Numbered from the stretch's first letter, positions 21,576 through 33,814 are shown. The stretch: DNA of 64,000 nt from Pisolithus tinctorius (GCA_024663395.1 JANFAH010000002.1:4836001-4900000), one strand, 5' to 3'. The notes: generated from the sequence alone by a model not told the origin. A program made the numbers and translations.

Positions 21576-24500
21576 ATGGTTGAACACTCATTTCCTAGTG
21601 CTGAGACAGCAGAATGTAGGTCATCACAGTGTCCCCTGTATTTTTGTGCTGAATTCTTTTCAAAAGGTGGAGGCCAGTTGGAAAAAATGGATGGACATGC
21701 TTGGCATGCCAGGACAACAAAGTCCACTCAAGAGACCATGCAAGGAGGCATGAAAAAACAGACACATTTGAGCTCTGTTCAGTATCATTGTTCTAAGCAC
21801 CAGGGAGCTTTTGATGCAGGGGGCTGTGTACCAGGTGATGGTGAAAAGTTCCCCAGTACCCATGATCAATCCATGCATGGTGTTGGCCTTATTCTTGAGG
21901 AGATATCTGTCCCTAATGTGGAGGATGGCTTTGGGGAATACATTGGTGCAGACTTTGGTGAGGGGTGGGTTCAGTTTCAGGGGTCTCTTCTTGAGAAGAG
22001 CCATGCCCAAATTGCAGCAGCTCTTTCTAGCTTACTTGATGAGGATAAATTATCAGATGAAGAGGGACCAGGGGAGCAAGATGGAGAGACACTGGATAGT
22101 GAATCAGAGGTGAATATGTTTATGGGGACTGGAAATGGTATGGGTTACTACTGCTAATGTTGAATTTGTGATTTTTGACCTGAATTTTAGAAGGGGATAC
22201 TGGAATGAAATCTGATGGATGGATGACTACTTCTGAGGGAAATGAGTGGTTTCCATGGCCAAACAAATTGGTATGCAGCTATTAACAGAGAGGACTGACA
22301 TTCACTAATAATACTCCAGTCTTGTACAATAGATATCTTGATGCACATCCCTCACTCTGTCTTCTCACAGTGTCAACTTGATCTCTTGATGTGGCTACTA
22401 CACATCAATGGCATTCAAGATGTACCATCTGTTAGAACAATGAAGACTCTTGAAGATGGCCTTCAAAAAATCTGTGGTATTGAAACTTTGCCTTTCACTG
22501 GTGCTTTTGGGCACCAATATTATATGAATTCATTTTCAGACATTATCAGGCAGGTTGGTGGTTCATTGCCATACTGACAAATACTGATTATGATAATATA
22601 GGAGATGGCTAACCCACATATTCAACCACAACTTCACTTCTACCCAGAAGACTCAGGGGGACAGTTGAATGAGGCATACCAGGCCAGAAGGTGGTTAAAA
22701 GAAATGGATCCAACACAGCTGACTCCTATGATTCACCTTCATGGTCAAGATTTTTTTCATATTTGAGCCAGCCCTTTTGTCAAATGGGCAGGTTTGAATG
22801 CCTATAAGGTGGTTTAAATGTGGAGGGCTTTCTTTTGCCAAGGCATGGTCTCTTCATGATGTTGTTAATGACACAGGAAGTGGTTGGATAGTTGAGGGGC
22901 ACACAGAGATTGAAATCTCAGAAAGAAACTTACTGGTATCATTCAAGAATTGGAATATCAGTCAATCAACATCTTTTCTCCCTCCTGCACACAATATCTA
23001 AGGTATGTTTCTTTTACTACTACATTTGACCTACTCAAAACAACTAGGAATTGAAAATAGTCATCAGGCTGGACTGTTGTTGGAACCATGGACACTCACA
23101 AACCCACATGAGGGAAATCATTGGCGTGTGCTTGCAAATGGAGCTTATGTCTATGGTTTTCCAATCTGGCTTTACTGTGATGATACTTCAGGGAATGTAT
23201 CAAAACATTGGAACAAGCACCATTCATTCCTGTTCACACCAGCTGGCTTGCCACATGCTGCAGTGCATCAGGAATACAATGTTCACTTCCTATGCACATC
23301 TAATGTTGCACCACCCCCTGAAATGTTGGATGGTTTTGTAAATCAGCTTGAGTAAGCTTATGTTATTTTTGGTATTCACTCTGATTTATACATATTTTCT
23401 AGGGCTGCTCAAGAGACAGGTGTATGGGCATGGGATTGTGTACACAAGGAGCAAGTGTTAATGATTCCCTCTGTCTTAGCCCTGTTGGGGGACAATCCAA
23501 TGCAAAGTGAGCTTGCCTGTCATGTAGGGTTGAGGGGAAAATACTTCTGTCGTGTTTGCAATGTCAAAGGCCATGACACTCAAGACTTGGACACAAATGC
23601 TAATGATGAAACACTGGAGCAGAGTGATGGAGGACAGAGTGATGGTCAGAGGTCAGTCAGGAGTGCAGGGGGGGAGTCAGTTAGTGGTAGAAAGAAGGGA
23701 ACAGGGAAAGAGACAATGAGTGGTATGGTTTCTCGAATTAAGCGATTTCTGAAGGTATGGGCACATATGACTGTCTAGGCAACTACTTAAAATTTTAACC
23801 AAGATTGGTGAACCTTGCCAGTGAGAGCAGTCAATAATTGAGCTCAAATCAATGTTTACAATGGCATCTACCATAGGGAATCAAACCAAAATCAAGGAGA
23901 AGATGACATCAACTGGATTGAAAGACACATATCTTGAATACTTTATCAATGGGATGGCAGCATCATGTAAGAGGCAGCAGGGAAGCAGTTCAAAGCAGGA
24001 AGCACTGGATGTGTTCATCAAGGGACTTCCTGAGAATGTGTATAGCCCAGTGTGGCACATCAAAGGTGAATGGCTTGACATGTGACACAAAGAAAAAAAT
24101 CCTCACAACCCCGTAGGACTTAATCCTCATGCAGACACTCCTGTGGAGGTGCTGCACACTGTTCTTTTAGGATTTGTCAAGTATTTCTGGAGAGATGTGG
24201 TGAACATCAGGGTTGGCAAGAACAAAATAAAGTGTGGACTTCTTGAAGCTTGCCTGTCTTCATTTGATACAACAGGGCTAGGGATACCACCCCTGTCTGG
24301 TCACACCCTTGTCCAGTATGCTGGATCATTGGTGGGCCATGACTTTCATGCAATAGCACAGGCTGCACCATTTGTTCTCCATGGCCTTGTTCCACAAGAA
24401 TGCTATGAGGCCTGGGTAGCATTATCAAAAATGATCCCCCTCATTTGGAAACCAGAAATTGAAGATGTTGATGCTCACTTGGTAAGTGAATAGAACTTCC

Positions 24501-25412
24501 CCTTTTGTTTAAGACTTATTTCATGTGCCAGACACAACTTGAAATTGCAATTCAAGAATTTCTTGCTCACACTGCATGCTGGACACCTCGCTGGTTCAGC
24601 AAACCCAAATTTCATATATTGCTCCACCTTCCAGAGCATATCCATCATTTTGGTCCTGCTGCCTTGTTTGCCACTGAAGGATTTGAGTCATTCAATGCAG
24701 TCATCTGTGCCAAAAGTGTTCACTCAAACTGACAATCTCCATCACGTGACATTGCAAAGGCATTTGCTCATGGAAACTGCATTCATCACATTCTCAGTGG
24801 TGCTCCATTACACATCCATGCAAATCACCCCAACCTTGGAGTTCAAATAAAGAAGCTGATTGAGAAGCCACCTCTGGATGCCCTGAATGCTGGAGATGCT
24901 GGAGTTTGGTGGCCTGCAGGCACAGCCCTGCTGACACTTGTTAGCAAACCCAATATTATCACAGATTATCTGGGTATGGATAGCTCCTCTCTGTCAAAGC
25001 CAGGATCTTGTGTAAAGGACAACCTGCCCTGGCGTCCATACCATGAAACCAGGACTGGCCAACAATTCCCCACAGCTCTCTCTTCCCTTTCCCAGGAAAT
25101 ACTGCATGACAATAATTTTCATACATGCAGGTCTATGATCTTGATGAATGGGGACAGATGCATTCCAGGCCAATGTGTTCTCATTCACCAACAGAATGGT
25201 CAGCAACCTCTGGTTGCACAGGTGAAGGAGATTATTCAAAGGCAAGGGTCAACTGCAGAGATGACATCTTCCCCAGATGCCATTTTTCTTCAGTCGGGAA
25301 AAATACAGGGGTCCACCAGACCTTATCAGATGCCATTGGTGCAGTATGATGATACCAATATACTTCTCCCCATTGAGGTAAGTTTACTACATTTATCCAT
25401 TCATGATACTTA
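21576..25412 (+). pseudogene. Transposase of the CACTA-like element (tnp2-like layout), decayed
   Basis: A chain of plus-strand exons. An acidic N-terminal part (to 22157) comes first, then EWFPWPNKL (about 22240-22270), PHSVFSQCQLDLLMWLL (about 22350) and KICGIETLPFTGAFGHQYY. Next are FPIWLYCDDTSGN (about 23160) with HHSFLFTPAGLPHAA, then [30 protein letters not shown] (about 23470-23560). HADTPVEVLHTVLLGFVKYFW (about 24128-24190) and a long helical C-terminal part follow. Basidiomycete genomes hold many proteins with this series. The order Asp block, GDNP block, CxxC pair parallels the D, D, zinc-pair order of tnp2. Stops and weak splice sites show it is dead. Exon borders were not resolved. 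Confidence 0.6.
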
Positions 25413-25499
25413 GTTCAAGTAGCAGTTACTGTGCTCAGTCAACCTTCAGCATTGTTGTGATATCCACAATTGTGCTGCAGCTCACCAGGGAACATCCAA

Positions 25500-27650
25500 T
25501 ACCTCCCCCAGTATTGTTCACAAGGGAAACCCAAATGATTTTGTGCTAAACACTGCAAAAATGCATGATGCCAAGCACATTCTGCCCCTAGTTTGTGAAC
25601 CCCTAACTCCACTCAGCACAGATCATGCAATTATGGAGGGTTGTGCTCGTGAGATAGACAATAAAAAATATACACAATACCCAAACAATATCCCCCAACC
25701 TTGGGTGAGCTCATCAGGGCATTCTATTAGGCTGATTAAATAGTAGATGCTACCATTATGCTCCAAGTCTAATAGATGTGATGTTCATATTACTGGCCAT
25801 GTGTTCCTTAGTCAGCATATCACTGTGAGTTGCACTGTGATACACCTTTGCAAAACCAGTGCAGGGGCCTCATTCTTGGATGTGGTGTGCAAACCATCAT
25901 GTCTTGTTATGCCTGTGTACAGCCTTTTGATGATCCTACCAGTCCATGTTGGAAACATGTGGATGAACATGTGGACACCTATCTTGGTTCCAATGCACAT
26001 AAAAACTTGTTCAGCTACCCTCCATGATTCCCCCAGTCCATCGACTCACTCCACTCATTTCTACTACTGTACCCAAGACCCTCGATGTCTTTCAATTTTT
26101 CTAATATCAGGAACTCTCCATCTACTCAGTCCAGTAGTCATTCGTTTGCTACTCCATCCACCACCCCATTCACCCATACCCTGTCCACCACCCCACACTT
26201 CCCCCCTGCTCAAAACAATCCCAATATTGATCCCACCCTTCTGGATGAAGATGTCATCCCAGCTTGCTTTATTGATGCCCTTGCCAATCAGTTTAGTTTT
26301 GGTGATTCCAAGCAGGACCTACAGTGTAACCTCCATGGCTTTGCAAAGGCAGGTAACTCTTTGTGACAGAATCATAATACTAATACATTGGCAGATGGGG
26401 CATGGCCTCCAGAAAGCAGATATTGCTACACATTCATACTTACTTGCAGCCATTTTCAGCTTAATCAAGGAAAACCAGGCAATGACCAATGCGCACTGCA
26501 ACACACAACAACTTCTCACAGACCTGTAAATTCGACTCGAAAACACATTTACACTATCACATGACCAGCAGGTTAGTTTATTTAGCACAAAAATTCAGCC
26601 ATTCATCCATTTCTTTCTTGTAGGCTAACATCTGTATTGTTGCTGGAGACATAATTTTTGAGGCTAGCCAGATCACATTTATGACAATCCACTTCAACAT
26701 TGAGGTTCACAACCATATATACTGATTCTAAGTCACTCTAATTCCACCAGTCAAAGGTCCAGCAATCCCAAAAAGAATTATGGTTCACAAATATCTATGG
26801 TAACCCAGCATGAGAGAAAATCCTAATGGCATATATCAAGCAGCAATGCTCAAGCATTTGTAATTCATTCTGAGAGCTGGTATGTCTCATTTTCTGTTTC
26901 CAACTCCATCCTGATTGATTCATTTGTCATAGCTGTGAGATAGTGTCATCAGAGACAGAACATGCACACTCTCTGATTTTGTGTTTGAAAGTGCACAGCA
27001 GTACAAAATTGGTGACCCCACTTCAGGCCTCACACCAGCATGCACTGCTCAACTTGCTATACTTGTAAGTGGTACATACCAATTACAATTTTTGTATTAA
27101 TTTTGTGTGTTAGCACCATTTTGCTTATGAAAATCCTGAGCTCCTTGACTGTGAGGAAGATGTTGAGGACAATTCACCACCAATGGAAGATGACTCAGGC
27201 TCACAGCACCACTCTGCCCAAGAGCCTCAAAGGAAAAAGTGAAAGCATGGTGGCCATGTCCCCAGGGGAGAGGATTTCTGGTTGCAAGTGGAAAAATGGT
27301 TTGATGCATGCAGAAAGCAATGGGGCAATTCATGGACCACACCCAACTGGAACAGGTGAGAATATGAGCCATCATACACACAGCAGTCATGCTAACACCT
27401 GCCTATGCTCTAGCTACATCTCAGAAACAATTGCCAAGGACGAAGATCACTACAAGGTCCATGTCATTCACAACCCATTCATGGAAGATGTGCACACAGA
27501 TGACAGGTTTTTCACTGGGCCTGTCACTTCAGCTGGTCTTGGGGCTGCTGAGGATCTCCTTCAAGAAATGGTTTGATGGTTTACATCCATACTGTACCCC
27601 ATTCAATCTCCTGTTGTCCATAGTACAACACTCCATACATTTTAGTACCA
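25500..27650 (+). pseudogene. Second gene of the CACTA-like element, decayed
   Basis: Plus-strand remnants downstream of the transposase. A Ser/Thr/Pro-rich start (SFNFSNIRNSPSTQ, 26085) runs into NIDPTLLDEDVIPACFIDALANQF. Further on is an acidic segment (about 27120-27230) followed by FWLQVEKWFDACRKQWG (about 27277-27327). Proteins with a tryptophan-rich FW..V..W block of this type usually accompany the transposase family above. Function is unknown. Many stops are present, and I see no intact frame. Confidence 0.4.
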
Positions 27651-28216
27651 TATGATTAAAGGACATTGTCTACATTGAGCATTACACCCACTTTCATTAT
27701 ACATCACCCAACATTTGAGCATCCAACTCCACATGTGTGATTGCAGCTGTTGAAGAGTGCATCCTTGATCTTGTCCCCAGCATGTACTCTGCTCAGCATG
27801 ACATCCAGTTGAGAGTTGTCACTGTTCATCAGCTTGTCATGTGATGCATGGTCCTCATACCATAATGCATTCATATGTGATCTGTACCAGCAGCCAAATG
27901 AGTGAATAGACAATGAATTCATGCATTACAACCCGAGGCAGTGGCATAATAATCTGTGGGCCAACTATTCTTCAACCCACAGCTCAGCTACATTGAAACA
28001 TATTATTTGCTGAGCTCACCCATCCAACATCACAGAGCAAACCTTGTATTCTACTTCAACCAGTGACGACAACCAGCAACAACCAAAATTTGGTGAGCAG
28101 AGTCCATTGTAACCACCAGACAGAATTCCCTTTTTAACTGCATTCTCAATTATAGAATACACTAATTGCATCTGCCTACAGTTAACCAGGAGCCAACAGT
28201 TTTGCATGCTGGTGTA

Positions 28217-28769
28217 AGCTTTCATCCACCTCTCAGCATGCTATTACTACACAAATCACCACAGGCAAGGCCACCAATGCTGCTGAGGTTACAAAGAACA
28301 TCAATTCCATAATCTCCAATCCAGTCTCCTCACAAACAGTCAGAAAGGCCCTCAGAAAACATTCATTCAAGGCTGTAACAAAGAAGAAAAAACCACTCCT
28401 TTCTATAATTCACAGGAAGAAGTGATTAGCCTTTGCTCTGAAATACAAAGAATGGACTGTGGAGGATTGGAGAAGGGTTATCTGGTCAGATGAGACCAAA
28501 ATCAATAGTATTGGGTCAGATGGGAAGGTTTGGGTGTGGAAACAGGCAGGGGAGGGGCTTATTGAAAGAGAGATACATGGAACAGTCAAGCATGGAGGAG
28601 GAAACATTATGGTATGGGGATGTATTGGCTGGGAAGGTGTTGGCCACCTTGCAGAGATTGAGGGGAGGATGGATGCCAACCAATATGTGGACATTTTGAA
28701 GAGCCAGTTGCTTCCTAGCTTGGGAGATTCTGGAATTCCTTTGAAGGATGTTATCTTTGAACAGGACAA
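28217..28769 (+). pseudogene. Tc1 transposase, central part with first catalytic Asp
   Basis: Resumes directly after the CACTA-like element. It reads QITTGKATNAAEV, a second HTH-like segment (SSQTVRKALRKHSFKAV), then WTVEDWRRVIWSDETKINSIG with the first catalytic Asp of the DDE/D triad, then GGGNIMVWGCIGWEGVG. It is interrupted at FEQDN by the MITE. One TGA (28423-28425) replaces the family Arg in the KK-LAFALKYKEW block (CGA to TGA). Confidence 0.9.
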
Positions 28770-28771
28770 TA

Positions 28772-29439
28772 GGGCTGCTCAAAGTTGCTAGAGGTTCAGC
28801 TAATTCTTCAGGTGTTTGTCGGGTGTTTGTGGTGAGTTTTCAGCTGAGAATATCAGTATTCAAACTCTGACTGCTCTTGTCTAATCAGAATATTGATCAT
28901 CATTTAGTATGCATCCCCATTCCCCCCCCCCCATGTATACATCTACTTTGTATTCACACTACAATAGTATGTAGTAGTACATATGAATATGGATGTTTGT
29001 CTTCTTTGCTACCAGTTCATTATCACTTGCTAGATCTCTCTGTTGATAAGCATGCACGCTTTTCGGCAGAGTTTGAATCTCCAGTTGGAGCTTACATATT
29101 TGCTCACAAACTCACAACTCAACTGGGCAAATGGAGATTCAAACTCCGCCAAAAAGTGTGCATGCTTATCAACAGAGAGATCTAACAAGTGATAATGAAC
29201 TGATAGCAAAGAAGACAAACATCCACATTCATATGTACTACTACATACTATTGTAGTGTGAATACAAAGCAGATGTATACATGGGGGGGGAATGGGATGC
29301 ATACTAAATGATGATCAATATTCTGATTAGATGAGAGCAGTCAGAGTTTGAATACTGATCTTCTCAGCTGAAAACTCACCACAAACACCCAACAAACACC
29401 CGAGGAATTAGCCAAACCTCTAGCAACTTTGAGTGGCCC
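28772..29439. mobile_element. Foldback MITE copy 2, inserted at the second catalytic Asp of Tc1
   Basis: 668 bp, same family as 2636-3299, flanked by TA (28770-28771, 29440-29441). It splits the conserved EQDN/NDPKHTS block of the transposase. Its loop (about 29080-29140) is the reverse complement of the loop of copy 1, so it lies in the opposite orientation. A few CG sites of copy 1 are TG or CA here. Confidence 0.93.
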
Positions 29440-29441
29440 TA

Positions 29442-29737
29442 ATGACCCAAAACATACCTCCAAAAAGGCCAAGAAGTGGTTGGAGGATAACAATATCAAT
29501 GCTCTGGACTGGCCTCCACAGTCCCCAGATATGAACCCCATTGAACACCTCTGGAATCACATCAAACAGGAGCTCAACAAGGATTCAACACAGCCAATGG
29601 GAGTTTGGGAGGTTTGGGAGAGGGTGGCAGTGGTGTGGAATAATATAGACCCAGGGGTATGTCAGAATTTAATTGAAAATATGCCTAGAAGGGTCCAAGC
29701 AGTGATAAAAGCCAAGGGAGGTCATACAAAGTATTAA
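29442..29737 (+). pseudogene. Tc1 transposase, C-terminal part
   Basis: Begins in the block DPKHTSKKAKKWLEDN, whose Asp is the second catalytic residue, and goes on through WPPQSPDMNPIEHLWNHIK with the third catalytic position (E of PIEHLW). It ends MPRRVQAVIKAKGGHTKY and TAA at 29735-29737, then enters the right TIR. This is the normal C-terminal end for a fungal Tc1-like transposase. Confidence 0.9.
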
Positions 29738-29980
29738 AATTATCAGTTTCTATATCTCTGATACACACTTCCAAAATTGATTCAATGACATGGCAATTTA
29801 AATTGTATATACCTTTATGGATACTAATTCAAATTACATAATTCTTTTTTTGATGGATAGTCCTTTGCAAATGGCTTATGTCATCAACTTACACCTTGGT
29901 CCTATTTGTCTTTGTTCTTGATAAATTCAACAAACAACCCAAAATGTGCAAACATTGAATCAATTTTGGAAGTCACTGTA

Positions 29981-30640
29981 CCATTAACTTGATTCACTCT
30001 AGTGTATAGGTGGTGGTAAGTACATGCCTACAACTGGTATATTAGTATTGCAATTCTATGTACTTATATAGTCAATAATTGATCTAATTTTGTCTATTTG
30101 ATTGTTGTGAAAAGAAAAGAAACAACTGAGAATCCAGCAAGCTGGGACTTCCTGGAAAGTGACTGAACAGTCCTAGCCAGAGTGGAACCTTCCAGAAAAC
30201 TGGGAGTCTGGCAAGCTTGGACTTCTGGGAATGTGACTGGCCAGCCCTGACCCATTCTGGAAACTCTGGAAGTCTGGCTGATTCTGGTCAGTTCTGGTCA
30301 GCTGATGGACAGTTTTCTGATGGGCAATGGGGTTCTTTACTACATGAGCTACTTTGTCTAACCTGATGCAAGATGGTGGTTCCACAAGTGCTTCCCTTCA
30401 TTGTAGTTGCAAGTATGTTCTGTGGGTGGTGTATCACAGTTGACATCATGCTTGTCAGACAATGCTCTTGGACCTCCTGCCAGAAGGACATTCTCCTTAG
30501 TACATATCTCCTTCCCATCAATGAAAATATACAAATAGATAAGCTCCCATTCACATTGTGCCAACAAACTGGGCCTGAATGATAATTTGGAATATTCACC
30601 ATGTATGGAGAGAACTATTAAAGGATACAACAACTAGCAC
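29981..30640. other. CpG-poor spacer with a short relic also seen near 56.9 kb
   Basis: Mostly featureless, with cattctggaaact-type repeats at 30120-30300. About 30380-30570 is DNA-similar, in inverted direction, to 56840-57010; shared stretches include the equivalent of ATHHPQNILA / IHHSQNILSAMK on one strand and SMFC(G/E)WCI on the other. Which strand was coding is not clear. Confidence 0.4.
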
Positions 30641-30649
30641 TATCATGTA

Positions 30650-33291
30650 ATTTCATTATTGTGCAATTGCCACACATCCATCTCATTATAGATCACCTCC
30701 TCAGCTGGTCTTCCAATGACCATATTGCTCACATTAAGACCATTCTCTTCTAGGTATTGATGGAACTTAGAAGGGTGTCAGTTCATGCCCAGAAAAGTAA
30801 TGGAGGGCAGGAAAAAACACACAGCTTTGTCTTCAGCTTTCAAACTGTCAGGTGTAAGGGGTTTTATCAGGAAAATTGTCACAATAACACTGAGAATGGC
30901 AAGGCCACTACCAATCCAGAATGGACCAGTATTTCCCCTTTCAGTTTTTGAACCACCAAAAGCTAAATGAACAAATCCAACTGCATGAGTAATTACACCT
31001 TCTGTTAAATGCATCAAAGCACACCATCAATGATTTGTGGGAAGACTATAGACATTGGAGATCAGTTTCAAGAGCTAGATTGAGCTAGTCTTTGTGTAGT
31101 ACATACCCCATGTTCCAATGAAAGCACCCAATTTGCCAATTGTAGCTGCAATGCTGTAGATATGTCCACTGATATGGGCTGTAGGACCAATTTTTGCTGG
31201 AAGAACATGGAGGCAACTTCCAGGGCCTGTTTCATGGCAACATATAAACAGACCTGACAACCATGCCATTTGACTCTTCAGGCTCACCAATTTCACCTAG
31301 AGCTAAGAATATTCCATAGACAACCTGTATAATGCTTGCAAAGGTACACCTATGAGTTCAAACTCAATGGGCTTACTGCAAATGTGGAAATATGGTTAGT
31401 GACTGGGGTGTTTATGGTGCCCAAGCTGAGGCCAATAATGGCCTGCAGGAGCAAACCAACAATCTGACAAAACAGGATCTGAATGTACATGGGTCTGACA
31501 GTGTGCATTACATACCATGGTTGTCTTCATACCAAGGTAATCAATGAGAAATGTGCCAAGCACAGTTCCTGCAGCAGAATCAGCTCACAACAAACCAGAA
31601 AGGCTCAGTAGATAAGGATAAGGCACCTGGAATACAGAACATACTACTGGAATTAAAAACAACCTGTACAATAAAAACAGACAGGCTTACTTGATGACAA
31701 CAGACCACCCCAACACAACTGATAGGGATGAGCTGCCCCCTGTGAAACTGCAATCCAATCAGCACCAACTGCCTACTAAGCATGAAATACTGTACAAACT
31801 TACTTGTTGATAATCATGGAAGAGTATATGGCAAACTATGGCTAATCAGCAGCCCATTGACATAATGGAGCCATCTTACTGGGTACCTGGAAATCTTGCA
31901 TCAGTGCCATGCCCCTCATGAGCCATTGACATGCACATACATTATGAAATCATAAATAAAACTTGTGATACCACAACAATTGAATATCAAATCACCACCC
32001 AGAAGTCAACATGACCACCCACCATGCCAATGACAATCCAAGAACACTTTTCCAGTACCACTTCATGGTGAGCCATTTCAGGATATGCACAGACTCCAAT
32101 AATCTGAAGTAGGACTTGGGCATATGCCAGAGCAAGCAAGGCATATGATACAAGGGAGCCATAATCTTTCTTGACACAACAAATGCAGGGATAGCACCAA
32201 AACCAAGTGAGAGACCACAGACCAATTGGAGGTGCTGCTCTCCAAAGCTGAGTGTGATAAGATGGAGGTCATCACAATATCATGAGAGACAAGCTTACAT
32301 CCAGTACAGGACAAGTGGGACAAAGCCAGAAAGCACAAAACCAGCATTGATCACAGTTTCTATAGAGGATGAACATGGACACTGACTGAAGAACCACACA
32401 CATTACTCACTGGTACCAGCCACCAACCACCAGTGCTGTGCACTTTCAGTAATGCCATGCTGCCCCAGTGTCCGTTCTGAAGCAAAAACTGAACCACAAG
32501 TGTGTCCTGCACCAACACCCATGCCAAGCAAGAAACTTTACAATTGCATGATTAGAAACAGCTTTTGGTAAAGGGGGACCCATGCTTACCATGTACAACC
32601 AAGCATTACAACAAAATAGCCAACACTAAGACCCTCCCAACTGCCTACCAGACAACCAGATGTTGTGGATGCAATAGTGACTGAGAAAGATACAGCTACC
32701 TGTATGCAGCACTTAGACACACAAATGAAGTCATACACAGTGCCGCACCATGCACAACAATACATCCACCCTGAGGCTACCATCAGAAATGAATGCAAAG
32801 AAGATCATAATGAGCACAATCCCTTTTGGGGGTTAATCTGCTTGCGATGCAGGTATGGAACAAATTGTGACTTGCCAGCAAACACAGTACTTGTCAACAC
32901 ATTGCTGTAGTGTTGTAGCCCAAACTGGCTATCAGGATATTCACGAGACAATACTGATGGTAGGGGTCAATTAGTGCCTTGTGGACACCTCAGTCAAGGG
33001 ATATACATACGAGTGATGACTGCAATAGCAAAGTCAGATTTGGGTAGAGATCAGGGCAGTCAGAACACACACACCTGCTCCAATGACTGCAATGTTGTAG
33101 CCTACCCAAAGTAAGTGCATCTTTGAGGATTTGAGGATAAATAAATAGACAAACAGTACCATTCGAAAATAGTGCTATACCAAGGCTGATAGGCCAAGTG
33201 AAACTTCCTGTTAGTTCTACGAACCGGTGACAGAGTGCAACAAAACCTTACAAGTATCGCAGGCCGAATAATATAGCTGAAAGTTGTCCAT
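30650..33291 (-). pseudogene. MFS transporter pseudogene, copy 1 (phosphate / GIT1-like)
   Basis: Minus strand, starts MDNFQLYYSACDTC at 33291 with an early intron. The second exon reads ELTGSFTWPISLGIALFSNGTV, a typical first membrane helix of fungal phosphate/glycerophosphodiester permeases. Near the C-terminal end (about 31215-31115) it has the family block GPTAHISGHIYSIAATIGKLGAFIGTWG, followed by the last helix GPFWIGSGLAILSVIVTIF (about 30930-30870). Many stops and lost splice sites lie between. The paralogue at 50677-53275 has the same layout. The gene body is almost CG-free while its first 150 bases and upstream region keep CGs. The substrate cannot be told. Confidence 0.7.
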
Positions 33292-33394
33292 TTGCTACAG
33301 CCATTTCGTAGGAAACTGACGAGCAGGTAGCAGGATGATGGGTCGAATGAAGCAGGGTACCCAGGCAAGGTGAGCCTTGCTCCTTATAACAGTA

Positions 33395-33814
33395 AGCGCG
33401 TTATAGGAGCCAACACATCCACCCCTTAAAATGACCCCTCTACTCCTTTATTTTTTCAAGATTCACTTCACGGGACGGCTCGTTGATGGTGATGCTAGAA
33501 GGAAAAGCCATCGCGCTTTCCCTCGTTATGTTACTAAGGCAAGATCATTGTTGCCCCTCCTTGAGAGGTGGAATTTTTGACACCATTCGTCGTCTTGGAA
33601 GTTTCTGATTGTATGGATTTCCTGAAAGTAACCAACATCCGCCGTTAGCCCGAACCATTGTATCTTGGTTATTCTACGAGCAAGAAAGAGGGTCCACTAG
33701 ATGTTGTAGTACAAACGATCGAATCTGCAATGTCAACTTTACGGCGAGGGAACAAAGAGCGACAAAAGTATATAGTAGCACTGCGAGCGTACAGATTGTC
33801 GGGCTGTCCGAATG
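33395..33814. other. Intergenic region between MFS promoter and protease 3' end
   Basis: No gene. The part up to about 33450 (ataggagccaacacatccaccccttaaaatgacccctct) is shared with 53383-53435 and is part of the duplicated MFS unit. After that the sequence is CG-rich and unique, with the 3' flank of the protease gene. Confidence 0.5.

Larger units (their letters stand above)
20697..28214 (+). mobile_element. CACTA-like DNA transposon inserted in the Tc1 transposase gene
   Basis: 7518 bp. Left end CACAGCAATGCAAG; right end, read inward, CACCAGCATGCAAA: imperfect inverted termini starting CAC. It is flanked by TA (20695-20696, 28215-28216). Taking it out rejoins the transposase in frame from GCPA to KLSSTS, which fixes the borders. 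It carries two decayed plus-strand genes. The transposase shows the order of tnp2-type CACTA proteins, but I identify it by structure and arrangement rather than by a firm family match. CG dinucleotides are nearly absent. Confidence 0.75.
20165..29978 (+). mobile_element. Tc1/mariner element with long TIRs, split by two later insertions
   Basis: Terminal inverted repeats of about 205-210 bp (20165-about 20371 and about 29770-29978) begin CAGTGACTTCCAAAATTGAT. They are flanked by TA (20163-20164, 29979-29980). Each arm has the block ccaaaattgattcaatg at its outer end and the inverted form at its inner end, as in IR/DR-type Tc1 termini. Inside is one transposase gene, read plus, interrupted by a CACTA-like element (20697-28214) and a foldback MITE (28772-29439). 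Removing both leaves an ordinary Tc1 element of about 1.6 kb. Confidence 0.93.

Noticed and set aside
20697..28214. KDZ (Kyakuja-Dileera-Zisupton) transposon, known from basidiomycetes
   Set aside because: I do not see their cysteine-cluster and catalytic motif pattern; CAC termini with TA flanks and the GDNP...CxxC order fit CACTA/tnp2 better.
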